NCBI RefSeq assembly: GCF_039533965.1
Contig: NZ_BAAAUN010000001.1
Span: 1,834,950-1,898,949, forward strand
Length of the DNA stretch: 64,000 bases
Direction of reading: 5' to 3'
Source: Microbacterium luteolum
GTDB lineage: Bacteria; Actinomycetota; Actinomycetes; Actinomycetales; Microbacteriaceae
Below, piece by piece: positions 50,178 through 59,016 of the stretch (its first letter is position 1; each line of letters opens with the position of its first letter). Under the pieces are notes generated by a model. The model did not search any database. It was given only the letters and a program-made list of their open reading frames with translations, and was not told where the DNA came from. The translations under genes were made by a program, and so were the position numbers.

Positions 50178-52271
50178 TCAGCTCTCGCACCAGACCCGCA
50201 CGTCCCATGAATCGAGCTCGACGAGGGCGCCGGCGTCATGGGCGGCGCCGTCGAGCACCGACGAGACGGCGCGCTCCGGACGGATCGTCTGCGCTCGGCC
50301 CGACCAGTTGTGCAGCACCCACACGCGCCCGCGCACGCCGGTCAGCGAGTGGGCGGTGATCGACCTCGGACGGTCGCCGAACATTCCCGACGAACGGGGC
50401 GGTGGGGCGGATTCGGCGATGACGCCCGCGAGAGACGAGCGGTCGGGAAGCGTGCCGACGACCGTGATCGTGCCCTCCCCGACAGATCGACGGGTGACGG
50501 CGGCCCAGCGCCCGTAGTGCGGATGCCGGTACCCGAGAAGCACGTCGGCCTGGTCGGGCTCCAGCGCGTCGATCCAGCCGCGCGCTTCGCCGACGACCGT
50601 CCCATCGCGCTCGAGCGGCACCGGCGTCGGCGGCGCCGCGAACTCACGGTAGGCGACTCCGGCGAGCGGCCCGAGCACCGCCGGCGCCGTGACCGCCCGC
50701 ATCCGCCCCTGATCGTCGGCGTAGCCGGTGCGCGGTCCGACGACGAGACGACCGCCCAGCCGCGCGTACTCGGCGAGGATCTCGAGCGTGCGATCGGATG
50801 CCGCGATGAGCCCGGCTGCGATCAGTGTCGGATACCGCGACAGCAGCTCCCCCGCATCCGTCAGCTGCCGCTCGTTCACGTACTCGACCTGCAGTCCCGC
50901 ATCGATCGCGGCACGGCCGAAGGCGCCGACGATCCGCGCGTAGGAGCCGCGGTCCGGGGCGCCGCCGGGCGCCGCCAGCGGAGGCTCGAACGCCATCATC
51001 CACTCGCTGTCGTGCGCGTACACGATGCCGATGTCGGCATCCGGCACGGCATCCGCCAGCCATCCCGACGCCACGGCGAACTGCCGTCCGATCTCCGCGA
51101 TCTCGTCGTACACCCGGCCGGGCTGGAGATCGTGCCCGAGGATCCCACCCCAGTGCACCTCCGCGCCCGAGTGGAGCGTGTGCCAGTGCCAGTAGGAGAC
51201 GAGTCGTGCGCCTCGCGCGACGAGCAGCCACGCGGCCTGCGCCAGCTGCCCGTCGTACGGCGGCCGGGTCAGCGAGGCCGCGCCGATCGACGCCGCTCCG
51301 GTCTCGGTGACGAGAAAGGGCGCCTGCCTGGTCGCCCGCATCCGGTCGGCGCTGAGGATCAGCTGCGGCACATCGTCGGCGTACCACTGGCCGCCGGCCC
51401 ACTCGCGTTCGTAATCGAGGGAGTCCTGCGCCAGGTAGTAGGCGTTGCCGCTGGCGATGTCGAGGTGGGCGCCGACGGCGACGTCGTCCATCGCGGGGCG
51501 CTGATAGGCGATGCAGGTCGTGAGCACCGTGTCGTCGGCGACCAGTTCGCGCGCGATCCCGGCCTGCCAGCCGATGAACTCCGCGGTGAGCTCGGCCTGG
51601 AAGCGTCGCCAGGCGAGGTCGTACGCCGGCGTCGTGTTGCCCGCCGGGGCCCACAACTCATCCCAGTCGGAGATCCGATGCGACCAGTAGGCGAGGCCCC
51701 ATTCGCGATTGAGCGTCTCGACGTCGCCATAGCGCTCCGCGACCCAGCGGCGGAAGCGCGCGACCACGTGCGCATTGTGGATGAGGTGCAGACCCGCCTC
51801 GTTGTCGACCTGCACGCCGATGACGGCCGGATGCCTGCCGTAGCGCCCGAGCACCGCGCGGATCACGCGCTCGGCGTACCCGCGGAAGACCTCGGAGGTG
51901 AAGTCCACCTCCTGCCGCCCGCCCCACGGGACCGACGACCCGTCCTTGCGGACGACCGCGAGCTCGGGGTGGAGCCTGCTGAGCCACGGCGGAACCGCGT
52001 AGGTCGGGGTGCCGAGGATCACGTCGATCCCGTGCGCCGCTGCACCGTCGAGCACCGGCGCGAGCCACTCCAGGTCGAACTCGCCGTCGCGCGGCTCCCA
52101 CGTCGACCACACCGACTCCCCCACCCGGATGCAGGTGATCCCCGCCTCGACCATGAGCCGGAGGTCCGTCGTCAGCCGGGAGGGGTCTGGAAGGTACTCG
52201 TTGTAGTACGCCGTGCCCAGCCGCGGGCCGTCCGCCCATGCGGTCCGACGGCGGGACCCGCTCTCGGCCAC
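50178..52271 (-). CDS. GH42 beta-galactosidase
   Basis: A 697-residue cytoplasmic glycosidase. Residues about 15-390 form the GH42 TIM barrel with Glu158 in VQVDNEAG as acid/base and Glu323 in LVTETGAAS as nucleophile; VGESVWSTWEPRDGEFDLEWL is the family signature. The trimerisation (about 400-620) and C-terminal beta domains follow. The family removes terminal beta-galactose, often from plant or host oligosaccharides. The GTG start at 52271 is 3 bp after the stop of the apiosidase-like gene, with GAGG in the overlap. There is no signal peptide. Confidence 0.92.
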   Translation of the reverse strand: MAESGSRRRTAWADGPRLGTAYYNEYLPDPSRLTTDLRLMVEAGITCIRVGESVWSTWEPRDGEFDLEWLAPVLDGAAAHGIDVILGTPTYAVPPWLSRLHPELAVVRKDGSSVPWGGRQEVDFTSEVFRGYAERVIRAVLGRYGRHPAVIGVQVDNEAGLHLIHNAHVVARFRRWVAERYGDVETLNREWGLAYWSHRISDWDELWAPAGNTTPAYDLAWRRFQAELTAEFIGWQAGIARELVADDTVLTTCIAYQRPAMDDVAVGAHLDIASGNAYYLAQDSLDYEREWAGGQWYADDVPQLILSADRMRATRQAPFLVTETGAASIGAASLTRPPYDGQLAQAAWLLVARGARLVSYWHWHTLHSGAEVHWGGILGHDLQPGRVYDEIAEIGRQFAVASGWLADAVPDADIGIVYAHDSEWMMAFEPPLAAPGGAPDRGSYARIVGAFGRAAIDAGLQVEYVNERQLTDAGELLSRYPTLIAAGLIAASDRTLEILAEYARLGGRLVVGPRTGYADDQGRMRAVTAPAVLGPLAGVAYREFAAPPTPVPLERDGTVVGEARGWIDALEPDQADVLLGYRHPHYGRWAAVTRRSVGEGTITVVGTLPDRSSLAGVIAESAPPPRSSGMFGDRPRSITAHSLTGVRGRVWVLHNWSGRAQTIRPERAVSSVLDGAAHDAGALVELDSWDVRVWCES

Positions 52272-52274
52272 GGT

Positions 52275-53774
52275 TCAGACCTCGACGCGCGTGATGCGGA
52301 GCGCGATCGGCTTCCCCGCGGGCAGGTCCACCGGCGCGGAGTCGCGGTCGAAGGCCTCGTTGCGGGTGACCTCGGTGAGGGTGAAGCGGCGCCCCACCGG
52401 CGTGACGGTCATGTTCCAGGTGTCGATGACGTCGACCTCGAAGACATCACCCTCCTCCGGACTCTCCCCGGGCTGTCCGACCGGGAGCCGGAACGACCAC
52501 GACGCCGGCGCGGAGCGCCCGAGGTACTGCACGTACTGCTGCCGAGGCCAGCCAGCCACGTACGCGGGGTCGTCCCATTTGTCGATCGGGTCCAGGCCGG
52601 GTACGACCAGATCGTCGAGGATGCCGCGCAGGAAGGCGATCCGCGCCGGGGACTCGCCGCGCAGCACACCGCCCTCGACCATGTGCAGGCTGCCGCTCTC
52701 GGTGAGGAAGCTCTCTCCGTGCGAGGCGTAGCATCCGGCCACCGTCGTGATCCAGAAGCGGTGCACGAGTTCCTGGCCGTCGAGGTGCCCCCAGCGATCG
52801 GGGATGTCGCCCTCGTACTTGATCTCGTCGAGCACGACGGGCTTCTTCCAGACGTCGCGGTACAGGTTGGCCCGGCCGAAGTCCTCTGTCGCCGCGCCGT
52901 TCTGGATCGAGGCGTGCGTCACCCACGGCTGGTTGTTGTCGTAGATCTCGATCCAGTTGTGGATCGAGCGCAGGTGGTCGTGCGGGTCGACGGAGGCGAG
53001 GAGCGCACCGGTGCGGTCCCAACGGTCGTCGGGGCGCTCGAGCTGGTCGAACTCGTTGCACAGCGACCACCACACGTGCGCGTATCCCGACAGCCGCGCG
53101 ACGAGGTACCGCAGGTAGACGGCATCCTCTTCTTCCGTCAGGGCGTCGAGTCCGAACTGGCCACGGTCATAGGCGTCGAAGATGAGCACGTCGGCCTGGA
53201 TGCCCCGCGCGCCGAGCATCTCGACGGCACGGTCGAGATGCTGGAAGAACTCCGGCACCGGACGGCTGACGTCCCAGTGCCCGTCCGTCTTCTCGAACGG
53301 CATCAGCGCGGGCACGTGCTCGATGTAGCCGCCGCCCTGCGGGAAGACCATGAAACGAAGCTTGTCGAACCCGACCTCGGCGATGTCGTCGACGGTCTGA
53401 GTGAACAGCGGTTCGTCCTGATGCAGCCAGTTGTACGCGGTCGTGCCGACCGGACGGTAGGGCGTGCCGTCGGCGTGCGCGAAGTGGAAGCGGTGCGCCA
53501 CCCGCACCGGACCGTGCGCGGCTCCCGGCGTGACCTCGAAGCTCCCGCTCGATCGGTCGAGCGCGGTGCGCGCGCCCTCGACCTCCCACGTCCAGGTGCC
53601 GTCCGACTGGGGGCAGACCCGCACGCGGTAGGTCGTCCCGCCGTCCCAGAATCCGGGGACGACGATCTCCTCCGCGCCGTTGCGCAGGCGCACCGAGAAG
53701 GGCGGCTCCGCACCGACCGGCAGACGATCGGCACCCTCGAAGACGAGCTCGACGGTGTCGTACCTGGGGAACAT
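52275..53774 (-). CDS. GH140-like (DUF4038) apiosidase-like glycoside hydrolase with DUF5060 domain
   Basis: A 499-residue enzyme. Residues 1-90 match a DUF5060 Ig-like domain (VELVFEGADR to SSGSFEVTPG). Residues about 95-400 match the DUF4038 barrel: Glu241 in WSLCNEFDQ after Asn240 (clan GH-A acid/base) and Glu317 in VVLDEIKYEGD as nucleophile, with PVGTTAYNWLHQ at the start. DUF4038 is the catalytic domain of GH140, whose characterised member cleaves apiose linkages of rhamnogalacturonan II. Three ATGs lie in a row; the third (53774) is best spaced from AGGAGG. It opens the five-gene operon down to 47239. The precise linkage is inference. Confidence 0.78.
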   Translation of the reverse strand: MFPRYDTVELVFEGADRLPVGAEPPFSVRLRNGAEEIVVPGFWDGGTTYRVRVCPQSDGTWTWEVEGARTALDRSSGSFEVTPGAAHGPVRVAHRFHFAHADGTPYRPVGTTAYNWLHQDEPLFTQTVDDIAEVGFDKLRFMVFPQGGGYIEHVPALMPFEKTDGHWDVSRPVPEFFQHLDRAVEMLGARGIQADVLIFDAYDRGQFGLDALTEEEDAVYLRYLVARLSGYAHVWWSLCNEFDQLERPDDRWDRTGALLASVDPHDHLRSIHNWIEIYDNNQPWVTHASIQNGAATEDFGRANLYRDVWKKPVVLDEIKYEGDIPDRWGHLDGQELVHRFWITTVAGCYASHGESFLTESGSLHMVEGGVLRGESPARIAFLRGILDDLVVPGLDPIDKWDDPAYVAGWPRQQYVQYLGRSAPASWSFRLPVGQPGESPEEGDVFEVDVIDTWNMTVTPVGRRFTLTEVTRNEAFDRDSAPVDLPAGKPIALRITRVEV

Positions 53775-53846
53775 CATCATCCTCCTGCGTCGGCGGCCAC
53801 CCGTCGTCGGGCGTCGATGATCCCCAGTCTTGCATAATCCGCGCCT

Positions 53847-53864
53847 GATGAATCTCTATTCATC
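53847..53864. promoter_or_regulatory. SorC-type operator in the divergent promoter region
   Basis: GATGAAT CTCT ATTCATC, a perfect 7-bp inverted repeat with a 4-base spacer, between the apiosidase-like operon and the SorC regulator. Further TTTCATCAG halves lie at about 53885-53893. TATACT at 53880-53885 may be the -10 box of the regulator. Confidence 0.7.
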
Positions 53865-53933
53865 GAGAATCTGAGAGAATATACTTTCATCAGCGAATCT
53901 CCATCCGATCCGCGCTGAAGCAGGAGGACCACC

Positions 53934-54914
53934 GTGTCGTCGACCCCCTTCGCCACCCCCGTCGACGGACAGCTGCGCCTGCTCACCAAGGTGGCGCGAA
54001 TGTACCACGAGCGCGGCATCCGCCAGTCGGAGATCGCCGCAGCCCTGAGCATCTCCCAGGCGAAGGTGTCGCGACTCCTCAAGCGCGCGGAGACCGCCGG
54101 CATCGTGCGGACCATCGTCACGGTCGCCCCCGGCGTGCACGCCGAGCTCGAGGAACGACTCGAAGCGGGGTACGGGCTCGCGGAAGCGGTCATCGTCGAC
54201 GTCGAGCCGGATGCCGACGAAGCCGAGCTGCTCGCCGCCATCGGAGCCGGAGCCGCCGGCTACCTCGAGGCCTCGCTGTCGGGCACCGATCGGATCGGCG
54301 TCTCGTCGTGGAGCCGCTCCGTGCTGGCGATGACCGACCGGATGCGGCCGCTCCCGACGCGCGGGGCGACCGAGGTCGTGCAGCTGCTCGGGGGCACGGG
54401 CGCGCCCGAGGCGCAGAGTCACTCGCACCGCCTCCTCAGCTCGCTCGCTCGGATGCTCGGCGCCGACCCGATATACGTCCAGGCCCCCGGCATCGTGGCC
54501 GACCCGGCCGTGCGCGACAGCCTGCTCAAGGACCCGTCCATGCAGGAGACCATGCGCCACTGGGAGTCGCTGACGATGACCATCATGGGGATCGGCAGCA
54601 TCGAGCCCTCCGACGTGCTGTCGACCAGCGGCAACGCGTTCGCCGACGACGAGCGCGCCCAGCTGCTCGCCGAGGGCGCGGTCGGCGACATCTGCCACCA
54701 CGTCCTCCGCATCGACGGTTCCGCGGTGACCGGCGAGATCGACGACCGCGTGATCGCGATCCCCGTCGACAAGCTCCTGCGCATCCCGCGCCGCGTCGGC
54801 ATCGCCGGCGGCGAGCGCAAGCTCGATGCGATCCGGGGTGCGATCGCCGGCGGATGGGTCACCGCGCTGGTGACCGACCTGCACACGGCAGAGCGCCTCG
54901 CCGAGACGATCTGA
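53934..54914 (+). CDS. SorC/DeoR-family sugar-binding transcriptional regulator
   Basis: A 326-residue regulator: helix-turn-helix at about 20-55 (RLLTKVARMYHERGIRQSEIAAALSISQAKVSRLLKRA), then a large sugar-phosphate-binding domain similar to glucosamine-6-P deaminase folds (RIGVSSWSRSVLAM, VVQLLGGTGAPE, and the C-terminal GIAGGERKLDAIRGAIAGGWVTALVTD). SorC proteins sense phosphorylated sugars, and relatives control tetritol genes. GTG 53934 has GGAGGACC upstream. Divergent from the hydrolase/uronate operon; target sites at 53847-53864. Confidence 0.9.
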   Translation: MSSTPFATPVDGQLRLLTKVARMYHERGIRQSEIAAALSISQAKVSRLLKRAETAGIVRTIVTVAPGVHAELEERLEAGYGLAEAVIVDVEPDADEAELLAAIGAGAAGYLEASLSGTDRIGVSSWSRSVLAMTDRMRPLPTRGATEVVQLLGGTGAPEAQSHSHRLLSSLARMLGADPIYVQAPGIVADPAVRDSLLKDPSMQETMRHWESLTMTIMGIGSIEPSDVLSTSGNAFADDERAQLLAEGAVGDICHHVLRIDGSAVTGEIDDRVIAIPVDKLLRIPRRVGIAGGERKLDAIRGAIAGGWVTALVTDLHTAERLAETI

Positions 54915-54934
54915 CGACGCCGGGGGCGCCGCTC

Positions 54935-55597
54935 CTAGAGCGCCGCGACGGCCTCGCTCAGTCGCCGGATGCCGGGGTCGAGGCTCGTGAGCACCCGTGC
55001 TTGCACATCGACGCCCTCGGCCGCGCTGGCCATCGACGCCTGCGCGAGCACGACGACGTCGGCATCCGCGGCCAGGCGCTCGATCGCCGCACCGACCAGC
55101 CGGTCGTGCGTGGCCCTGTCGCCGCCGGAGACGGCCGCGAAGGCTCCCTCCACGACCTCGCTGACGAACTCCGGCGCTCGTCCCGCTCGCTCCGCGCGCT
55201 CGTGGAGCAGGGCGAGGGTCGGGGTCAACGTCGTCGGGAGGGTGGCCAGGACGGCGATCCGGTCCCCCGCGGTCACGGCGTCATCGGCCATGGCCTCGTC
55301 GATCCGCAGCACGGGGATGCCCACGGCATCCGCTGTGGAACCTGCCAGGTGAGAGATCGACGAGCACGTGAACATGACGACATCGGCCCCGCCTGCACGG
55401 GCCGCTTGGGCAAGGTCGATCAGGCGCTCCGGAACGGATGCCGCGCGCTCGGGATCCCCGAGATCGGCGACGATCTTGTCATCGAGGTAGTTGACCGTGG
55501 TCACCCCGGCGAGGTGCTCGCGCGCGAGATCCGCGACCGGCGGGATCACGACGGCCCCGGTGTGGATGAACGCGACACGCGGAATGGAGGAGGTCAT
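54935..55597 (-). CDS. Asp/Glu racemase-like protein lacking the second cysteine
   Basis: A 220-residue protein of the aspartate/glutamate/hydantoin racemase fold. Cys78 in VMFTCSSIS is the first catalytic Cys. At the second Cys position the sequence is VVLAQASMA (about 182-190), with Ala or Ser, so two-base racemisation is unlikely. Single-Cys relatives include maleate isomerases and arylmalonate decarboxylases. It is the last gene of an importer operon, 4 bp after the permease stop, and convergent with the SorC gene. A function in sugar-acid metabolism is inference. Confidence 0.75.
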   Translation of the reverse strand: MTSSIPRVAFIHTGAVVIPPVADLAREHLAGVTTVNYLDDKIVADLGDPERAASVPERLIDLAQAARAGGADVVMFTCSSISHLAGSTADAVGIPVLRIDEAMADDAVTAGDRIAVLATLPTTLTPTLALLHERAERAGRAPEFVSEVVEGAFAAVSGGDRATHDRLVGAAIERLAADADVVVLAQASMASAAEGVDVQARVLTSLDPGIRRLSEAVAAL

Positions 55598-55601
55598 CGG
55601 A

Positions 55602-56516
55602 TCATCCTTTCAGGGCACCGCCGGCCATGCCGGCCATGATCTTCTTGTTGAGCGCCAGGAAGACGATCATCAGGACGAGGATGTTGAGGCTCACGGCCGC
55701 GAACAGCGGACCGTACTGCGTGGAGCCGTACTCGTCGCTCAGGCTGAGCAGTCCCACCTGGATCGTCGCGAGCTCGGGTCTGGTGGTGAACGTCAGCGCG
55801 ATCAGCAGGTCGTTCCAGACGCTGAAGAACTGCACGATCCCGACCGTCAGGATGGCGTTCTTCATCATCGGCATGCCGATCAGGAAGAACGAGCGCAGCG
55901 GACCCGAGCCGTCGACCGTCGCGGCCTCGAAGATCTCGCGCGGCACGGCGCGGAAGTACGTCGCCATCAGGAAGGTCGTCAGCGGCAGACCCATCACGGT
56001 GTAGGTGATGATCATCGGCAGCATCGTGTTCGTGAGACCGAGCCGGAAGTAGACGATGAACAGCGGGACGAGGATCATCTGCCCCGGCACCATGATGCCC
56101 GCGAGGACGTAGAGCAGGACCGCGTTGCGGCCCCTCCAGATCATCACCTCGAGCGCGTACCCGGCAGCGACGCCGATGAAGACGATCAGCAGCACCGACG
56201 GGATCGTCACGATGATGCTGTTGAGGTAGTTCCGGGCCACATCGCCGTTCGTGAGCGCCGAGATGTAGTTGTCGAACTGCCAGGTCTTCGGGAGCGACAG
56301 CGCCGGGTCCGAGAGGAACTCCGACTGCGTCTTGAAGGATCCGAGCACCATCCACACCTGCGGATAGAGCACGACCACCATCAGGAGCGCGACCAGGATC
56401 CAGACCGGGATGCGACGGATGGCGCGCATCGCGGCGCGGCGCCCCTGACCCGGTCGAGGCCGCTGCACCGTGGGCGTGGCGACCGTGAGCTGTGTCTGCG
56501 TCTGCAGCGTCGTCAT
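55602..56516 (-). CDS. Carbohydrate ABC importer permease, MalG type
   Basis: A 304-residue permease with first helix near 40-60, EAA loop EIFEAATVDGSGPLRSFFLI and terminus MAGMAGGALKG. ATG 56516 has GGAGG 7 bases upstream, within the end of the partner gene. It forms the channel with 56519-57400. Confidence 0.92.
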   Translation of the reverse strand: MTTLQTQTQLTVATPTVQRPRPGQGRRAAMRAIRRIPVWILVALLMVVVLYPQVWMVLGSFKTQSEFLSDPALSLPKTWQFDNYISALTNGDVARNYLNSIIVTIPSVLLIVFIGVAAGYALEVMIWRGRNAVLLYVLAGIMVPGQMILVPLFIVYFRLGLTNTMLPMIITYTVMGLPLTTFLMATYFRAVPREIFEAATVDGSGPLRSFFLIGMPMMKNAILTVGIVQFFSVWNDLLIALTFTTRPELATIQVGLLSLSDEYGSTQYGPLFAAVSLNILVLMIVFLALNKKIMAGMAGGALKG

Positions 56517-56518
56517 GA

Positions 56519-57400
56519 TCAGACCTCCGCCTTCTGTCGCTGCGATCGGAAGATCGCGAGGGTGAAGACCAGGCACAGGATCGTGAGCACGAGTGCGATG
56601 GTCGATCCGTAGCCGTACTCGGCGTACTCGAAGGCCGTGCGGTACATGTACAGGGTCAGCGGGGCTGTCGAGGTTCCCGGCTGACCGTTGTTCAGCGCCA
56701 GGAGGCTGTCGAAGACCTTGAGCGTGGAGTTCAGGCTGAAGATGATCGACGACAACAGGATCGGGAGCGACAGCGGCAGGATGATGTTCTTCACCAGACG
56801 CAGACCGTTGGCGCCATCGAGCCGAGCGGACTCGATGATCTCCTCGGGGATGTCGAGGAGGCCCGCGTAGAGCAGCACCGCGTAGAACCCCATCGAGCTC
56901 CACAGCGTCATGACGATCGCGGTCGCCATCGTTCCGGCCGTCGACGCGAGCACCTCGACGCTCTCACCGCCGAAGAAGTTGATGATGTCGTTGACCGGCC
57001 CCTGGTTGTCGCCCACGGCCACGAAGCTCTTGAAGAGCAGCGCGACGGCGACGGTGGGAAGGATCGCCGGGAAGAAGACGATCGTGCGCACGAGCGAGGA
57101 GCCCTTGCGCAGCACGAAGACGTAGAGGAGCGCGAGGCCGTAGCCCAGCGCGACCTGTCCGACCGTCGCGACGATGGCGAAGAAGACGCTGACGCCGAGC
57201 GACTGCAACGCGGCCTTGTCGGTGAAGAACGTGGTGAAGTTCTCGATGCCGACGAAGTCGAACCCGCGCAGCGTGTTGCCCTCGAAGAACGAGAGGCCGA
57301 ACGACCACAGCACCGGCACCATCTTCAGCAGCGTGTAGAGCAGCAGCGCGGGGCCGAGCAGGATGAAGATCGTCTTGCGATCTCCGAAGATCGAGTTCAT
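56519..57400 (-). CDS. Carbohydrate ABC importer permease, MalF/UgpA type
   Basis: A 293-residue permease that starts directly with its first helix (KTIFILLGPALLLYTLLKM) and has the EAA loop EEIIESARLDGANGLRLVKNI. The stop is 2 bp before the next permease start. Upstream, a strong hairpin separates it from the binding-protein gene at 57466. Confidence 0.92.
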   Translation of the reverse strand: MNSIFGDRKTIFILLGPALLLYTLLKMVPVLWSFGLSFFEGNTLRGFDFVGIENFTTFFTDKAALQSLGVSVFFAIVATVGQVALGYGLALLYVFVLRKGSSLVRTIVFFPAILPTVAVALLFKSFVAVGDNQGPVNDIINFFGGESVEVLASTAGTMATAIVMTLWSSMGFYAVLLYAGLLDIPEEIIESARLDGANGLRLVKNIILPLSLPILLSSIIFSLNSTLKVFDSLLALNNGQPGTSTAPLTLYMYRTAFEYAEYGYGSTIALVLTILCLVFTLAIFRSQRQKAEV

Positions 57401-57423
57401 TCGCTCGGTCCTTTCTCGGAAAG

Positions 57424-57460
57424 AAGCCGACTCCTCACCCGGACGGCGAGGAGTCGGCTT
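57424..57460 (-). terminator. Attenuating hairpin between binding-protein and permease genes
   Basis: AAGCCGACTCCTC (57424-57436) and GAGGAGTCGGCTT (57448-57460) form a perfect 13-bp stem with an 11-base loop, 5 bp after the binding-protein stop at 57466. It should cut part of the transcripts short and favour the binding protein. Confidence 0.8.
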
Positions 57461-57465
57461 CCGGG

Positions 57466-58806
57466 TCAGCGGTTGGCGTCGATGCTGTCCTGCAGCGCCG
57501 CCATGTAGTCCTCCGGAGACATCTGACCGGTGGTGAGGAGCGTGCCGTTGGTGGACGCGAGCGAGTTGCTCTTCGGGTCCATCAGCGCCTCGAACCACAG
57601 TACGGTCTCGTCGATGCCGGAGATGCGCTCCTGGATCTCGAGCGTGTTCTCACTGATGTCGGACACCTCGCCGTTGACGGCGAAGCCCGAGATCGAGCCG
57701 GTGTCCTGCAGCGCCTGCTGGCCGTAGTTCTCGGCGATGCAGGCGACCCAGTCCTTGACCTTCGGTCCGAACTGCCCGGCCGCGATGATCATTGGCGCTC
57801 CCGCGTTGGCGGGGTACTGGTCGATCGAGCCCTTGCCGCCGTCGACCGCGGGGAACGGCATGAAGCCGACGTTCTCTCCGCCGATCTGGTTGCGCTCCGG
57901 GTCGTTGATGGCGCTCAGCAGCCAGGTGCCGTCGTAGGCCATGCCGGCCTTGCCCGTGAGGAACAGGTTCGACGTGGCGTCGGGGTCGCGGGTCGAGAAG
58001 CCCTCGCCGAAGTAGCCCTTCTCGGCGTACTCGGCGATCGCCTCGGCGCCGGCGACGTACTCGGGGTCGGTCAGCTTCGCGTCGCCGTCGGCGACCGCCT
58101 GCATGGCCTCGGGTCCGACGTTGCGGAAGATGTACATGCCCAGCAGACGGGTGAGCGGGAAGCCCGCGGCACCTGCCTGGGCCATGGCCGTGTACCCGGC
58201 GTCCTGCAGCTCCTGAGAGACCTCGGCGAGCTCATCCCAGGTCTGGGGCTCCTCGAGGCCGAGCTCTTCGAAGATCTGCTTGTTGTAGAAGATGCCCTCG
58301 ATGTTGTACTGGTACGGCAGCGAGACGAACCCGCCGTACACCTGCTCGACGGTGGATGCCGCAGCGGGCAGCACGTTGTCCCAGGCGTCCTTCTCCTCGA
58401 GCGCCGCCTTCAGGTCTCCGACCAGGCCCGCAGCGCCGAGGTCGCCGGTGGGGCGGATGAGCGCGGTGCCGGCGATCGTGTGCGTGGGAAGCGCATCCTG
58501 GCTGGCCAGCAGCGTGATGCGCTGCACGGTGTCGGCCTGAGCGATCTTCTGGTGCTCGATGGGGAGCGCCTCGTTCTCGGCCTTGCACTGGTCCGCCGCG
58601 AGAGCGTCGAGCGTCGGGCCGATGACCGTGTTCTCGTTGGCCGTCATCACGGTGAAGGCCTCGGGGTCGGTGCCGCCGTCGGACGAGCCACCACCACCGC
58701 CGCCGCCGTTGTCGCCGGAGCCGCCGCAGGCCGCGAGCGGCAGGGCCGCCGCGACGACGATTCCGAGCGCGAGCCACTTCCGGCTGCGGGTGCTGTGGAT
58801 GTTCAT
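57466..58806 (-). CDS. Sugar ABC transporter solute-binding lipoprotein
   Basis: A 446-residue family-1 binding protein with lipobox LAAC (Cys27) and a glycine-rich linker (GGGGGGSSDGG) before the mature fold. FVSLPYQYNIEGIFYNKQIFEELGL is a typical sugar-site segment. ATG 58806 has AAGGAGG 5 bases upstream. It leads the operon binding protein-permease-permease-racemase-like protein, divergent from the GH127-oiaX-oiaK operon. A strong TTGACA-17-TATTCT promoter lies upstream with a LacI-like core inside its spacer. The ligand may be a product of the plant-polymer hydrolases nearby (inference). Confidence 0.92.
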   Translation of the reverse strand: MNIHSTRSRKWLALGIVVAAALPLAACGGSGDNGGGGGGGSSDGGTDPEAFTVMTANENTVIGPTLDALAADQCKAENEALPIEHQKIAQADTVQRITLLASQDALPTHTIAGTALIRPTGDLGAAGLVGDLKAALEEKDAWDNVLPAAASTVEQVYGGFVSLPYQYNIEGIFYNKQIFEELGLEEPQTWDELAEVSQELQDAGYTAMAQAGAAGFPLTRLLGMYIFRNVGPEAMQAVADGDAKLTDPEYVAGAEAIAEYAEKGYFGEGFSTRDPDATSNLFLTGKAGMAYDGTWLLSAINDPERNQIGGENVGFMPFPAVDGGKGSIDQYPANAGAPMIIAAGQFGPKVKDWVACIAENYGQQALQDTGSISGFAVNGEVSDISENTLEIQERISGIDETVLWFEALMDPKSNSLASTNGTLLTTGQMSPEDYMAALQDSIDANR

Positions 58807-58851
58807 GACGTCCTCCTTGACGAAGTGCAGGGCGATGCGGGGTATGACATG

Positions 58852-58880
58852 AGAATAGAATCGTTTCAACGGTGTGTCAA
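58852..58880 (-). promoter_or_regulatory. Promoter of the importer operon with LacI-like core in the spacer
   Basis: On the minus strand TTGACA (58875-58880), 17-bp spacer, TATTCT (58852-58857). The spacer contains GAAACGATTC (58858-58867 complement), the same 10-bp core as the island operators at 27648-27661 and 30271-30284. Confidence 0.7.
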
Positions 58881-59016
58881 CAATCAGTATTGAAAATTTA
58901 TTCACATCGACCCTGATTTCGCGCTAACATGCATGATCATGCAGTCCTGCGATGACTTGCAGAACGCACGATCTGACTGCTGCCATCGACGGCAGCCGCC
59001 TCGGAAGGAACACGTC

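Noticed and set aside
50238..53837. 1199-codon open frame on the plus strand
   Set aside because: It is antisense to the GH42 and GH140-like genes. Its translation is arginine/valine-rich and shows no motif, while the opposite strand has complete active sites and ribosome-binding sites.
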